A DNA stretch of 64,000 bases from assembly GCA_045106765.1 (NCBI GenBank), contig JBGCFD010000129.1, forward strand, positions 4,282 to 68,281. The letters run 5' to 3'. This stretch comes from CAJQQY01 sp045106765. GTDB taxonomy: Bacteria > Bacteroidota > Bacteroidia > Chitinophagales > Saprospiraceae. Positions within the stretch are counted from its first letter, which is position 1. Each line of letters begins with the position of its first letter. The position numbers and the translations under genes were made by a program. Below the pieces are notes generated by a model, which made no database searches, was not told the origin of the DNA, and saw only the letters and a program-made list of their open reading frames with translations. Positions 26,174-36,200 of the stretch are shown in pieces.

Positions 26174-27586
26174 ATGGAAAATAACTTCGACAATTTTTTT
26201 AAGGATAAACTTGAACATCGAAAGTTTGAGATGAAACCCGAGTATTGGGAAGGGGCGGAGGCGTTGATTGAAGCGGATGAAAAAACTGGTGATTGGCGGA
26301 GATTTATACTATGGTTTGGAGTTGTTCTGGTAGCAGGTTTAGGTGTATTTTTTATTTGGAAAAATGATAATTCAAATATAATAGTAGAGTCTGAAAAAAA
26401 ATCAAATACTACCCTTGGAAATGTAATAGCACCAACTTCGGAAAAGGATAAAAATGAAATTGAGATTTCAAGTGAGAAAATTTCTGATGAGAAAAATAAA
26501 TTATCAGGAATAATTGAAAATAAAAAATTAGAAAAAAATACTGCTGACTTAAAAAATACAAAACCATTAAATGAAAGTTCAGATGTTTTTTCGAAAACAA
26601 TTCCAAGTAGTAAATCATCTGTAAATAATTTAGAAGACAATAATAATTCAAGCGGGGTAAAAAATAATAACGTTGACGTTAATGCTCCTACATTTATTTC
26701 AAAAGATAAAAATCAATCTAATCAATCAGGGAGAAATACTGCAATGATTTCAGACCAAAAAGAAGATGATAAAAAATTGATTCCTCTCACTAGAACAGCA
26801 ACTCCTTCTACTAATAATGAAAATGTAAAAAAAGAAGAAATAATTATTGCTCCACCTATTGCTTCTACTTCAACAATTCTACTTCCTTTTTTAGAAATGT
26901 TTTTAGCTAATAATAAAAAAGTAGAAAAATTAGACTTAGAAGCAGTTTGTCCTTTTACACCTCAAAGAAATAAATTTGCCTATGGCATTTTTGTAGGAGC
27001 AGTTGGTTATCCTTTGGTAGACAATAGTTCAGAAACACCGTTTATTGGCTTTAAAACTGGATTTTTAATTGAACATAATTTTGAGATTGGAAAAGCAAAT
27101 ATGGCATTGGGAGCAGAACTTGCTTACCATTATCGAAGTGGAAATTTTGTAGCAACTAAGCAAAATGAAGTGAGAAATTATAGTTTTGGACGGAGTGTTG
27201 CACAAGCCAAATTAACTCCTGAAAATTTACATTATTTAGAATTACCGCTTTATTTAAAATATCAAAATAAGCGAATGGCTTTTGAAACAGGAGCCTCTTT
27301 TAATTATTTATTAGGAGTGCGTGGCAAAATTACTGGTGTAGATGGAGTGATTCAATCAGGTTTAGTACCAAGTGTAGGTTTTAAAAAGAATCATGTAAAT
27401 GTATTGTTAGGATTTCATTATCGGATCAGCGATAATTTACATTTTGGTGTTCGGGCGAATTATACGCCAGGTGGAATTTTGGACAAAGGAGCTATTCTTC
27501 CTGATGGAGTGACTGTAGCTCTTCAAGAATCGAAACCATTATATTTAACTTTTAGAGTTACTCAATATTTGAATTTAAAAAGATGA
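26174..27586 (+). CDS. putative trans-envelope protein: cytoplasmic N-terminus, one membrane helix, long linker, outer-membrane beta-barrel
   Basis: 470 aa. Residues 1-42 are charged and contain a conserved-looking FFKDKLEHRKFEMKPEYW block. A single membrane helix is at about 44-62 (ILWFGVVLVAGLGVFFIW). Residues 65-240 are a Ser/Asn/Lys/Glu-rich low-complexity linker long enough to cross the periplasm. Residues about 260-470 resemble an outer-membrane beta-barrel (YGIFVGAVGYPLVD, GAELAYHYRSGNF, YLELPLYLKYQNKRMAFETG, NVLLGFHYRISDNLHFGVRA). No signal peptide is seen, so the barrel would have to reach the outer membrane while the N-terminus stays inside. Position after a sigma factor suggests signalling; this is inference. 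It overlaps the next gene by 4 nt. Confidence 0.75.
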   Translation: MENNFDNFFKDKLEHRKFEMKPEYWEGAEALIEADEKTGDWRRFILWFGVVLVAGLGVFFIWKNDNSNIIVESEKKSNTTLGNVIAPTSEKDKNEIEISSEKISDEKNKLSGIIENKKLEKNTADLKNTKPLNESSDVFSKTIPSSKSSVNNLEDNNNSSGVKNNNVDVNAPTFISKDKNQSNQSGRNTAMISDQKEDDKKLIPLTRTATPSTNNENVKKEEIIIAPPIASTSTILLPFLEMFLANNKKVEKLDLEAVCPFTPQRNKFAYGIFVGAVGYPLVDNSSETPFIGFKTGFLIEHNFEIGKANMALGAELAYHYRSGNFVATKQNEVRNYSFGRSVAQAKLTPENLHYLELPLYLKYQNKRMAFETGASFNYLLGVRGKITGVDGVIQSGLVPSVGFKKNHVNVLLGFHYRISDNLHFGVRANYTPGGILDKGAILPDGVTVALQESKPLYLTFRVTQYLNLKR

Positions 27587-28764
27587 AAAAAGTACTAATT
27601 TATATTTCCTTAATTGTTTTTGCGATTGGAGGTTGCAAAAAAGTAGATTTGGATGACGTTCCATCTGGTGATCCAGTTTTTACGACTAGTGCAGAATTGG
27701 ATGGTGTGCAATTAAATTTGGTCGCAGGCGATGATGATTTCTATATGTTCTCAGAATTTTCGAAAGATAATTTTGATGTTTATACGATGACAGGACGATT
27801 TGCAAAGGATACTAATTGTCAGGACGATTGTGAAGAGTCGTTGAGTTTTTCGATTCGGAGTAGTTATATCGATTCATTTCCAAATCAAATTTTTAATATA
27901 GATCAAGCTTTAGTCTCAAATTCTAATTTAAATTATTTTTCAGATAGTAATAGTAACTCAATTGGATATAATTATTTTTTTAGTGCAGAATATTTTGATT
28001 TTGTTTCTGCAAGCCAAGCAGATAGTTTTTACTGGGAAATATCTAGTGACAGTTTTTCATTTAATACATTTTCAGATTCTTTCTCTATAGCTTATTTAGG
28101 AAATACAGATATAGATGTAAGATTAGAAATAACCTCTACAGGAGGTTGTACTAGTTATATTCAAAAGACAATTCCATTAGGTTTATTAGATGATTGTGAT
28201 TTATCTGTTAATATTGAATTAGATTCATTTAATGTTCCAATTTTTTTCTTGACTCCTTCATTTGTAAATAATTCTACTGTTCCTATTAATTGGATTAACT
28301 TTAATAATCTAAATAATGATACTTTAATTTTTTTTTTAACTACGACAATTCCTCCAAGTGGTCTTTTTCTTTTTATTTCTTCCAGCGGAAATCAACAATG
28401 TTTAGTTGAACTTGGTATATGTCCAGAGTTAGGGCCAAACATGGGATTTCCTGAATCTTTTTCATTTCCAAAAATCAATTATACGGTAGATTCTTTTTCA
28501 GTAGGAGATCCAGACGAACAACTTTCTGCGGTCACCATTGAATACCAAGATGCAACAGGAACTTATAGTTCTGAATTCGCTGATAGTTTAAATTCTAACA
28601 GTACATTTACAATTACAAAAATCGAAGAGTATGACGATAATGAGATTGGAGAAAAGACGAAAAAACTAACGATTGAATACAATTGTATTTTGGGAAAAGA
28701 GGGGAGTGGAGAAACAAAAAATATTATAGGTAGAGCCGAAATTGCAGTTGCTTACCCAGATTAA
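27583..28764 (+). CDS. hypothetical lipoprotein in the sigma-factor operon
   Basis: 393 aa with a type II signal peptide ending AIGGC (Cys18). The mature part is rich in Ser, Asp and Asn and predicted all-beta; it contains PKD-like hints (SFYWEISSDSFSFNTFSDSF) and Cys pairs (CQDDC, and a later CTSYI). No catalytic motif is recognised. The ATG overlaps the stop of the barrel gene (ATGA), so translation is probably coupled. Together with its upstream neighbours it may form a three-gene envelope-signalling unit. Confidence 0.7.
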   Translation: MKKVLIYISLIVFAIGGCKKVDLDDVPSGDPVFTTSAELDGVQLNLVAGDDDFYMFSEFSKDNFDVYTMTGRFAKDTNCQDDCEESLSFSIRSSYIDSFPNQIFNIDQALVSNSNLNYFSDSNSNSIGYNYFFSAEYFDFVSASQADSFYWEISSDSFSFNTFSDSFSIAYLGNTDIDVRLEITSTGGCTSYIQKTIPLGLLDDCDLSVNIELDSFNVPIFFLTPSFVNNSTVPINWINFNNLNNDTLIFFLTTTIPPSGLFLFISSSGNQQCLVELGICPELGPNMGFPESFSFPKINYTVDSFSVGDPDEQLSAVTIEYQDATGTYSSEFADSLNSNSTFTITKIEEYDDNEIGEKTKKLTIEYNCILGKEGSGETKNIIGRAEIAVAYPD

Positions 28765-28810
28765 AAATGTTGTAAATTTATTTTCAATTTACAGTTAGGT
28801 AGTTGTAGAG

Positions 28811-28842
28811 CCGTTTCATTTAATTAATGAAACGGTTTTATT
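28811..28842. terminator. terminator between the sigma operon and rluF
   Basis: Perfect stem CCGTTTCATT / AATGAAACGG (28811-28820, 28826-28835) with a T-rich tail on the plus strand, between convergent genes. Confidence 0.8.
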
Positions 28843-28846
28843 TATA

Positions 28847-29620
28847 TCACCTTTTGCGTTTGTCTTTAGTTCTTTGCAATTTCATTTTTTGACTTAAATT
28901 CTCAGAATTTTCAACCAACTGCATTAATTTATTTATCTCTTGCTTAGTGAAGTTTCGCCATTTTCCTTCTGGTAAATTTCCCAATTCAATATGCATAATT
29001 CGTAGTCGAATTAACTTCGTCACATGATAGCCGAAGTACTCACACATTCTTCGGATTTGCCGATTGAGCCCTTGAGTCAAAATAATTCTAAAAGTGTAAT
29101 TACTTTCTTTTTGAACAAAACAGCGATTAGTTCTCGTATCCAAAATCGGAACGCCATTCGCCATATTTTGAATAAAAGAATTAGTGACGGGTTTGTTGAC
29201 GGTAACCAAATACTCTTTTTCATGTTGGTTTCCAGCCCGTAATATTTTATTGACTACATCTCCATCGTTAGTCAGAAATATTAACCCCTGAGAGTATTTA
29301 TCAATTCGTCCGACGTAGAAAATCCGTTTGGGATAATTAATAAAATCAATGATATTATCTTCCACATCTTTATCACCTGTGCAAGTAATTCCAGGTGGTT
29401 TATTGAAAGCTAAATAGATTGGTGCTTCTTTTCCTTTAAGTGGTTTTCCATCAATTTCAACCACATCACCCTCAGCCACTCGATTCCCTTTTTTAGCAAT
29501 AACCCCATTGATCGTAACTCGTTGAGCATCAATAATTTTGTCAGCTTCTCGTCTAGAACAGACTCCAGAATCGCCGATATATTTGTTTAAACTAATAGAA
29601 TTTGAATTGTCAGATGACAT
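28847..29620 (-). CDS. rluF: 23S rRNA pseudouridine synthase, RluF-type
   Basis: 257 aa. An N-terminal S4 RNA-binding domain (about 8-55, NKYIGDSGVCSRREADKII) is followed by the RsuA-type catalytic domain with D107 in VGRIDKYSQGLIFLTNDG and the late block GLNRQIRRMCEYFGYHVTKL. The S-QGL and CEYFGYHV-KL residues match RluF (which modifies U2604) better than RluB/RluE. The C-terminus is basic. A TACTTTTG -7 element (plus-strand 29632-29639) ends only about 12 nt before the ATG, implying a very short leader. Confidence 0.9.
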   Translation of the reverse strand: MSSDNSNSISLNKYIGDSGVCSRREADKIIDAQRVTINGVIAKKGNRVAEGDVVEIDGKPLKGKEAPIYLAFNKPPGITCTGDKDVEDNIIDFINYPKRIFYVGRIDKYSQGLIFLTNDGDVVNKILRAGNQHEKEYLVTVNKPVTNSFIQNMANGVPILDTRTNRCFVQKESNYTFRIILTQGLNRQIRRMCEYFGYHVTKLIRLRIMHIELGNLPEGKWRNFTKQEINKLMQLVENSENLSQKMKLQRTKDKRKR

Positions 29621-30122
29621 ATTTTTTTTCGCAAAAGTAAGGAAAAGTAGGGAAAGGGTTTTTGATTTGAGGTGGACTTTAATTTTTAAGAATAAATTTT
29701 TCTTTTTGGAAATAAATAAAATGATTTGATGGATAAAACCTTTTTAATGAATACTTTATATATTATATTATTCTGTCTATGTTTTTTTGGGGAACTTAAG
29801 TCGTTAATAATCAGTATTTTAAAAATATGAAATAATATAAATTGGAAATGATAAATATGTATTAATTTGTTGATTATCAATTAGTTGTGAGGTAATATTT
29901 GGGTAGTTGTTACTTTTGTGAAATTTATTTTTGGTAAATGAAAAATTATTTAGCTTTAGTTTTAATTTTCAATTTAATTGACAATCTTTGCATAGATGAG
30001 ATAAGAAACATACTCTTCTTTTGAAAACAACACTCTGTTCAAAAACATTTTTATAAGCTTACATCTAAGTTGGGAACCCTTAACTAAAATTTATATAAGT
30101 CACTCCTTATAAATTAGAAAAA
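29621..30122. other. 502-bp non-coding spacer between divergent rluF and yqgE
   Basis: No gene is supported. Extremely AT-rich centre (29690-29880). The left end carries the rluF -7 box and the right part carries the promoter listed at 29885-29918, plus a second TATTTTTG at 29926-29933. The remaining about 190 nt before the yqgE ATG form a leader without recognisable riboswitch features. Confidence 0.5.
29885..29918 (+). promoter_or_regulatory. candidate promoter for the YqgE gene
   Basis: TTG (29885-29887), 23 nt, TACTTTTG (29911-29918). A second -7-like TATTTTTG lies at 29926-29933. Either would give a leader of roughly 190 nt. Confidence 0.45.
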
Positions 30123-30680
30123 ATGATTGACAGAAAAATTAAGCGAGGTAAAGTAATATTGGCTGAACCTTTTATGATGGATACTAATTTTAAGCGTTCT
30201 GTTGTTTTAATGTGCGAACATGAAGATGATGGTAGTCTAGGATTTATTTTAAATAAATCATTAAAAATGAAAATAAACGAGTTGATTTCAGGTTTTCCAG
30301 ATATTGACTCTACTGTTTATTATGGTGGTCCAGTACAAACGGATACTATACATTATATTCATAATGTAGGTCATTTATTAGAAGACAGTCAAGAGATAAT
30401 TTCAGGGATTTATTGGGGAGGAGATTTTGAGAAATTAAAATCTTTGATTAATAATGAATTAATTACTAAAGATAATATTCGATTTTTTATTGGCTATTCA
30501 GGATGGTCTGAATCGCAGTTAAAAGAAGAACTAAAACTAGGTTCTTGGATGGTTGCTGAAATGAATTTGAATTATTTATTCAAGGGGGGAGAGAAAGATC
30601 TATGGAGTAAAGTGATGCAACATAAAGGAGACGTTTTTTCAGTTATAGCAAATGTTCCATCGGAAATTACATGGAATTAA
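30123..30680 (+). CDS. YqgE/AlgH family protein
   Basis: 185 aa, the normal length. Diagnostic blocks are GKVILAEPFMMDTNFKRSVV near the N-terminus, HEDDGSLGFILNKSL, the VYYGGPVQTDTIHYIHN motif (YGGPV) and RFFIGYSGWSESQLKEEL (GYSGW---QL--E). It is a cytoplasmic protein of the UPF0301 family with no firmly established molecular function. It stands alone between a long leader and a strong terminator. Confidence 0.93.
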   Translation: MIDRKIKRGKVILAEPFMMDTNFKRSVVLMCEHEDDGSLGFILNKSLKMKINELISGFPDIDSTVYYGGPVQTDTIHYIHNVGHLLEDSQEIISGIYWGGDFEKLKSLINNELITKDNIRFFIGYSGWSESQLKEELKLGSWMVAEMNLNYLFKGGEKDLWSKVMQHKGDVFSVIANVPSEITWN

Positions 30681-30696
30681 ATTTTTTGAAAAAAAT

Positions 30697-30735
30697 AAAA
30701 AAGGGTCTGTTGAAATTCAACAGACCCTTTTTTAT
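30697..30735 (+). terminator. terminator after the YqgE gene
   Basis: AAAAGGGTCTGTTGAA / TTCAACAGACCCTTTTT with a one-base loop centre and T-tail; the A-run on the left makes it usable for the convergent surface-protein gene too. Confidence 0.9.
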
Positions 30736-30778
30736 TTTAAGTGAGATTTTTTTCAAAATGTAGTTTTTTTCAAAAAAA

Positions 30779-32212
30779 TTAGTCGTAGATAACTACAAAT
30801 TTTAAACTTTTTCTAGGTGTGATTTGTAGAAAATACATAGCAGATGGTAAATCCAAATCAGCAGTATAAATTTCATAAACTCTATTTCCAGGTTTGATTT
30901 CTAATTCCTGTTCCGCAAGTATTCTTCCCGGTACATCATAAATTTTAATACTCAGGACTTGGTCAAATTCACTTGTCATCCTTAGGTTAATATTTTTTGT
31001 AGAACTTACAGGATTTGGAAAAAGAGAACAATGTTTGAAAATACATTTATTTTCAATTGTGACAGCATTCGTATAATAGATAGCTCCACCAGGCTGAATT
31101 ACTTTTACTCTATAGGTTAAAAGTTCTTCGTCGTAAAGTTCATAATCTAAATATTGTAAAATCTCAAAAGAAGTATAAGGAAGTGAATCCCCAGCTACTT
31201 CTCCGATTTTTGTATAAGTTAAACTATCAAAACTAATTTCTATTTCGAAATTAACAGCTCTGGTGCCTGGAGGTATGATCCAATCTAATTGAACAGCACA
31301 ATCATCTCTTTGGAAAACTTCCAACATGACAGCAGGTTGATCTAATTTGTTTTCAACAAATGTGAAATGACCAAATTTTGAAACAGTATTATTTGAAGCA
31401 AAAAAAGTTGGACTTGCACCTGTATTCATTGATTCTACTCTAGTCCATGGATTATCAAAATATCCCAATTGGACATCTTCAATATCATCAAATCCTCCAA
31501 TCGTCTCATCGTATGAAAATAAAACTATGGCATTTCCTAAACCACTTTTCCTGTCCAGATTCCAATATTCTTCATCACTTACTCTATAGATAGTTTCATC
31601 AGTTGTTAGATCAAAATGACTAAAATTAAAATATTCAGAAATAAAAGTGGTGGTAGCTGTTACGCTTTCAATACCCGAAGGACGATACCTCCCACCTTTT
31701 CCAATGGGAAAAGTAAAACTCGAAACACCACTCTTTGTAGCTGGACCATTAACGTGAGAAGAATCATTCGCAAAAGAATGCGTAGCATCCGCCTGAAAAG
31801 CCATCAGGTTTAGTTGATTCGTAGTGACCAAGCCATCCAGAAAAGTTGTCTCATTGTAAATAGCAAGGCTAAAGTCTCCGGTCAAAGATAATCCCGAAGG
31901 ATTATCTATTTCCAGATTGAATACTTCCATGGAATCAATCAAAAAGAAAGTTTGCGCTTGCCCCCCAACAAAACGCAATATTCCATTTCCAGTATTATTG
32001 ACAGTAGCTTCGTTCCAAAAATTACCTGTCAGTCTCAAGTCTCCACTATTGGAAAAAAGAGATGATTTATTAACAATATGACCTTCAACGTGAACCAACT
32101 GGTTATTATTAATGGTCAATTGTCCATCATTAGTCAAAGTGATTTGACTGAATGTTTTATTTATTTGTAGGAAAAAAAGAGGCATGATTAGAATCAATAA
32201 ATACTTTCTCAT
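30779..32212 (-). CDS. secreted protein with T9SS sorting domain
   Basis: 477 aa. Signal peptide 1-22 (ending TFSQ). The N-terminal 150 residues are short beta-solenoid-like strands (LTINNNQLVHVEGHIVN, GDLRLTGNFWNEATV). The middle (about 155-290) includes TFPIGKGGRYRP. An Ig-like segment at about 296-395 contains QLDWIIPPGTRAVNFEIEIS. The T9SS sorting domain is at about 400-477 (SLFPNPVSSTKNINL, then SIKIYDVPGRIL). No enzyme motif. It is the last gene of a minus-strand run of surface proteins and follows the 304-aa secreted protein by 60 nt. Confidence 0.78.
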   Translation of the reverse strand: MRKYLLILIMPLFFLQINKTFSQITLTNDGQLTINNNQLVHVEGHIVNKSSLFSNSGDLRLTGNFWNEATVNNTGNGILRFVGGQAQTFFLIDSMEVFNLEIDNPSGLSLTGDFSLAIYNETTFLDGLVTTNQLNLMAFQADATHSFANDSSHVNGPATKSGVSSFTFPIGKGGRYRPSGIESVTATTTFISEYFNFSHFDLTTDETIYRVSDEEYWNLDRKSGLGNAIVLFSYDETIGGFDDIEDVQLGYFDNPWTRVESMNTGASPTFFASNNTVSKFGHFTFVENKLDQPAVMLEVFQRDDCAVQLDWIIPPGTRAVNFEIEISFDSLTYTKIGEVAGDSLPYTSFEILQYLDYELYDEELLTYRVKVIQPGGAIYYTNAVTIENKCIFKHCSLFPNPVSSTKNINLRMTSEFDQVLSIKIYDVPGRILAEQELEIKPGNRVYEIYTADLDLPSAMYFLQITPRKSLKFVVIYD

Positions 32213-32272
32213 ATAGTTAATTAATCTAAATAATCATACCAAAAAATGTTATCAAAATTGTAATAATTAGTT

Positions 32273-33187
32273 CTAATTGGCTTTAATAAATCTGCTAATA
32301 TGTCTGTTCATATAGATTTGGTCACAGGTGTTTACAATAGTGGTAATATCATCTGTAAATCCGATTCGATATCTTATTGTAGGTTGAGTACCAGTAACAA
32401 CACCAAGTGTCCATTGTACCCCAATAGCATTATCAGTTGTAGGATCAAAGTCTAATGTATTGGATAATTCTGTATCATTAAATGGTTCATTGATCAAATC
32501 ATAATAAAAATGACTTGCATATCGATCCCAAGGATCCTCTGTCATCACAAAAGCTTCAAAAATACTACCGTCAGATGCCTCAACTCCAACAACATTATAG
32601 GGTGCGGCACCTGAAGTATAAGCTGGACCAAAATCAGATGAACCTAGATAAGTATCTAATATATGATAAACCTTAACTACCTGAGTATTGGTTGCTGAAA
32701 CAACAGGAGTCATTTCTACATCAAAATATTCATTTCCATCGACATAATAGTAGACCATTTGAAATCCATAAGTATCAGAAAAATCATAAAATTCAGCAGC
32801 TATTCTCCATGGATCAAGGGTAGTTCCAGAGCCAGTAATATCAGAAACTCCACCATCAAAGTAATCAGTAAAACCGTCTAGAGCAGCACTCCAAGTTACG
32901 TAAGTATTAGACCCAACGTTCATAAATAATCCATTGTACATTTGGTCACAATTTCCACAAGTATTATTAGCTCCACGAGTTGGATTATACAATTGTCCAT
33001 CTGAATTTCCATCTCTCCAAATTTGAATATCTCCATAATATCCAACTCTTAGATCTAATGGAAAAGGAGTGACATCTAAACTTAACTGATTCCAAGTGTA
33101 AAGATAAGGTTGAGCTTTAATAGTTGTATTTCCAAATAATAAAAATATAAAGAAAGTAGTGTAACAGATTTTTATAAAATGATTCAT
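32273..33187 (-). CDS. hypothetical secreted beta-rich protein
   Basis: 304 aa with a signal peptide (1-25, ending IKAQ). The mature part is predicted all-beta and rich in Tyr, Asp, Thr and Trp; it contains a Cys pair CGNCDQMYNG and a final single Cys. No sorting domain is present at the C-terminus (ends SRFIKAN), unlike its downstream neighbour. Family not recognised. It begins 16 nt after the stop of the 1711-aa fibre-like protein, so the two are almost certainly co-transcribed and may work together at the surface. Confidence 0.65.
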   Translation of the reverse strand: MNHFIKICYTTFFIFLLFGNTTIKAQPYLYTWNQLSLDVTPFPLDLRVGYYGDIQIWRDGNSDGQLYNPTRGANNTCGNCDQMYNGLFMNVGSNTYVTWSAALDGFTDYFDGGVSDITGSGTTLDPWRIAAEFYDFSDTYGFQMVYYYVDGNEYFDVEMTPVVSATNTQVVKVYHILDTYLGSSDFGPAYTSGAAPYNVVGVEASDGSIFEAFVMTEDPWDRYASHFYYDLINEPFNDTELSNTLDFDPTTDNAIGVQWTLGVVTGTQPTIRYRIGFTDDITTIVNTCDQIYMNRHISRFIKAN

Positions 33188-33203
33188 GCCTAATTTATTT
33201 TAT

Positions 33204-36200
33204 CTAAGGTTCCTTAACAACAAAAACTATATTAATAAATGAACAATCACCAGATGCAGGAGCTATCACATCGTATACCATTAATCCATTAGCATCAATA
33301 GTTACATTATCAAAAACAGCTGTATCATAATCTAAAATATAATAATACAGTTCATCTTGTTCATAAGTAGGAATTGCTCCTGGTGCTGAAGAACTGGCAA
33401 TAAATGAACCTGATTGTCCTGTAAATAAATTAACATAGGTATCATGTAAGTCTAATTCCAAATCAGTATCAATTGCATCTGCAACAATAGCAATTGCAGG
33501 CGGATAAAATATTCTTGAGCTCTTTGCTGTATTCATTTCCATTACATCGCCATTTGGATCTACTCCCAATAAATAGACAGCTGTAGTGTCTTCGTAATTC
33601 CCAGGAGTTTCACCATAATCAGAGAACCGAACTTGCCCACCTTCCACATCAAGTATGGCATCAGGAGTGGTTGTACCAATTCCTAAACTTCCGTCTGCTT
33701 GGATAATCATATCTGCAGTCGCATCGAAAGTTAAATTATTTCCATTCATACCAACAGTTCTATTTCCTCCAAGTGTACCGTTAGCAGTATAAATATTATC
33801 ACTACTTCCGCTACCACTTCCTCCGCTACCTCCATTGGTGGAAAACAAACTGAGATTCATGAATCTGACAGTAACATCAGAACCATCTTCAACATTTTCA
33901 ATCCAAAGTTCTACATAATCATTTGTACTTAGCTCTACTGTTCCTGTTATAGTTGTTGAGTTTAACTCATTATTTCCGTCATCTTCTCTGAAATGGGTCG
34001 CAGCATTAATGGAAGGGACATCAGCACCATTTTTACGAATAGAATAATATATTTGTCTTCGATTATTATCAACTCGTGCAGAAATATTACACGATACAAA
34101 AAAAGTTTGTGTTTCTGATCCTGTATACCTAAGACGGTTATCAGCAGGCATATCTACATCTACTGCATTGATTAATGTGGTTTCCCCATCTGCTTTGACT
34201 GGTACACCTGTAGAAAGACTCGTTTCATCATCATCCCCATCGGCAATGTAGATAGTTCCAATAGCACCACTAGTTGAACCACCTAAAGTCGAAGGATCCA
34301 CTTCAATAATGTCCCCATCAGAATCAACTGCAAGAATATAACTTGTAGTTCCTGTAACAGTTCCACCTCCATAATCAGAGAATTTTACTGTCCCTCCATC
34401 CACATCTAATTTAGCATCAGGAGAAGTTGTTCCGACCCCCAAATATCCTGAAGGCATAATAGCAATATCATCTTGATAAATACCAGCGACATCATTTTCT
34501 GTACCAATTACTAAGAGTGAATTTTCACTTGTTGAGCCATTACCACTTCCATCATCTGAATATTCAATATATCCATAATCACTTCCTGCATTTGCTGCAC
34601 TTTCAAAAACAATAGAATTAGCTCCACCTGAAGTTGTATGCTCTAAAAAAATAGTTCCATTAGTTGCGCTAGCAGAAGTACCAAGTCCTGGTTCAGTTAT
34701 GTGTAATGGATTATTAGGATTAGTATTTCCAATACCTACATCACCACCAGATTCAATTACAACATCTCCAGTACCTGTGCCATCAAAGGTTAAATTATTT
34801 CCATCCATTTCTACAGTTCGATCCTCACCTAGCGCACCATCAGCTGTATATATATTATCACCACTACCGCCTCCAAGAGTCGATGGATCAACTTCAATTA
34901 TGTCACCATCAGTATCAACTGCAAGAATATAACTTGTTGTTCCCGTAATTGTACCGCCTCCGTAATCTGAAAATCTTACTGTTCCACCTTCTACATCAAA
35001 TTTTGCATCAGGTGAAGTTGTTCCAATTCCTACGCTACCATTATTATTTCCATCTAATGTCATTACATGTTCCGTGCCTACATCTGAACTCGCATCCGTT
35101 CCTTGATTCCAAATATAAAAATCCAAAGAATTTCCTACAGGACTTCCTGAATTATGTCTTGATTTTATAGAATGTCGATAATCAGCACCACTATTATAAC
35201 TGAATTGTAATTGATCATTGGTAAAAGTATTTGAAGAATTACCATTTCTAAATAAACTAACTCCATTGACATCAAAGTCTTGAGAAGGAGCCGTTCCTAT
35301 CCCTACATCACCATCAGCTTGAATAATGACATCACTTGTCCCATCAAAAGTTAAATTATTTCCATCCAATTCAACTGTTCTATTTCCATCAAGTGTTCCA
35401 TTAGTAGTATAAATATTATCATTAGTAGCAGTCGCTAATTCGGCTAAAGCTCCTTCCACATTAGTAGAAGTGAAATTGCCTCCAGCGTCAGTTATATTTA
35501 CTTCGGTAGCGGTTTGATCATCTGTGTTGGTAACTAAAGGAGTTTCAATTACATCACCATTGACATCAACACCTAAAAGGAAAGTTTGAGTTCCAGTATT
35601 AGTTCCAGCTCCATAATCTGAGAAACGGACTGTTCCATTTTCCACATCAAGTTTTGCATCTGGAGTAATTGTTCCGATACCCACATCACCTCCTGATTCT
35701 ACAATGAAATCACCTCCTGAATAGGTACCATTAGCTGCTCCTGTAGCGTTTAGTAGCATACCACCTGAAGACCAAATTTGATTATCACTAATTTGTACCC
35801 CCCATTCTGGCGCTCCTTCATCAGACTTTCTTCCAGAAATCCAATACTCATTTCCGTTAGGATTAGTACCTGTATTTGCTAATTCAATTAAACTAAACCC
35901 TTCATCTGAGTCATTGATAGTTGCATTTTTATGAACTTTTAATACGGAACTGTGATCTTGTCCACCTCCTCCAACATCATTATCAATGATGGAAAAAACA
36001 TCTTTTTCGCCCGTTAAAACATTGGAAGATTCAAATAAGAAACCATTAATATTATCTTGGTTGGCTACATGTAATTGACCTGTAGGACTTGCTGTTCCAA
36101 TTCCTACATCACCGTCTGCTTCTATAATAACATCACCAGTACCATCGAAAGTTAAATTATTCCCATCCATGGTCATGGAACGATTCCCGGTTAATGTTCC

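Noticed and set aside
26167..26651. Minus-strand ORFs opposite the linker of the barrel protein
   Set aside because: Low-complexity Ser/Phe composition mirrors the Lys/Glu/Asn linker on the plus strand; no independent start or spacing support.
34699..35170. Plus-strand ORFs opposite the fibre gene
   Set aside because: Antisense shadows of the repeats; recur in each module with the same offset.
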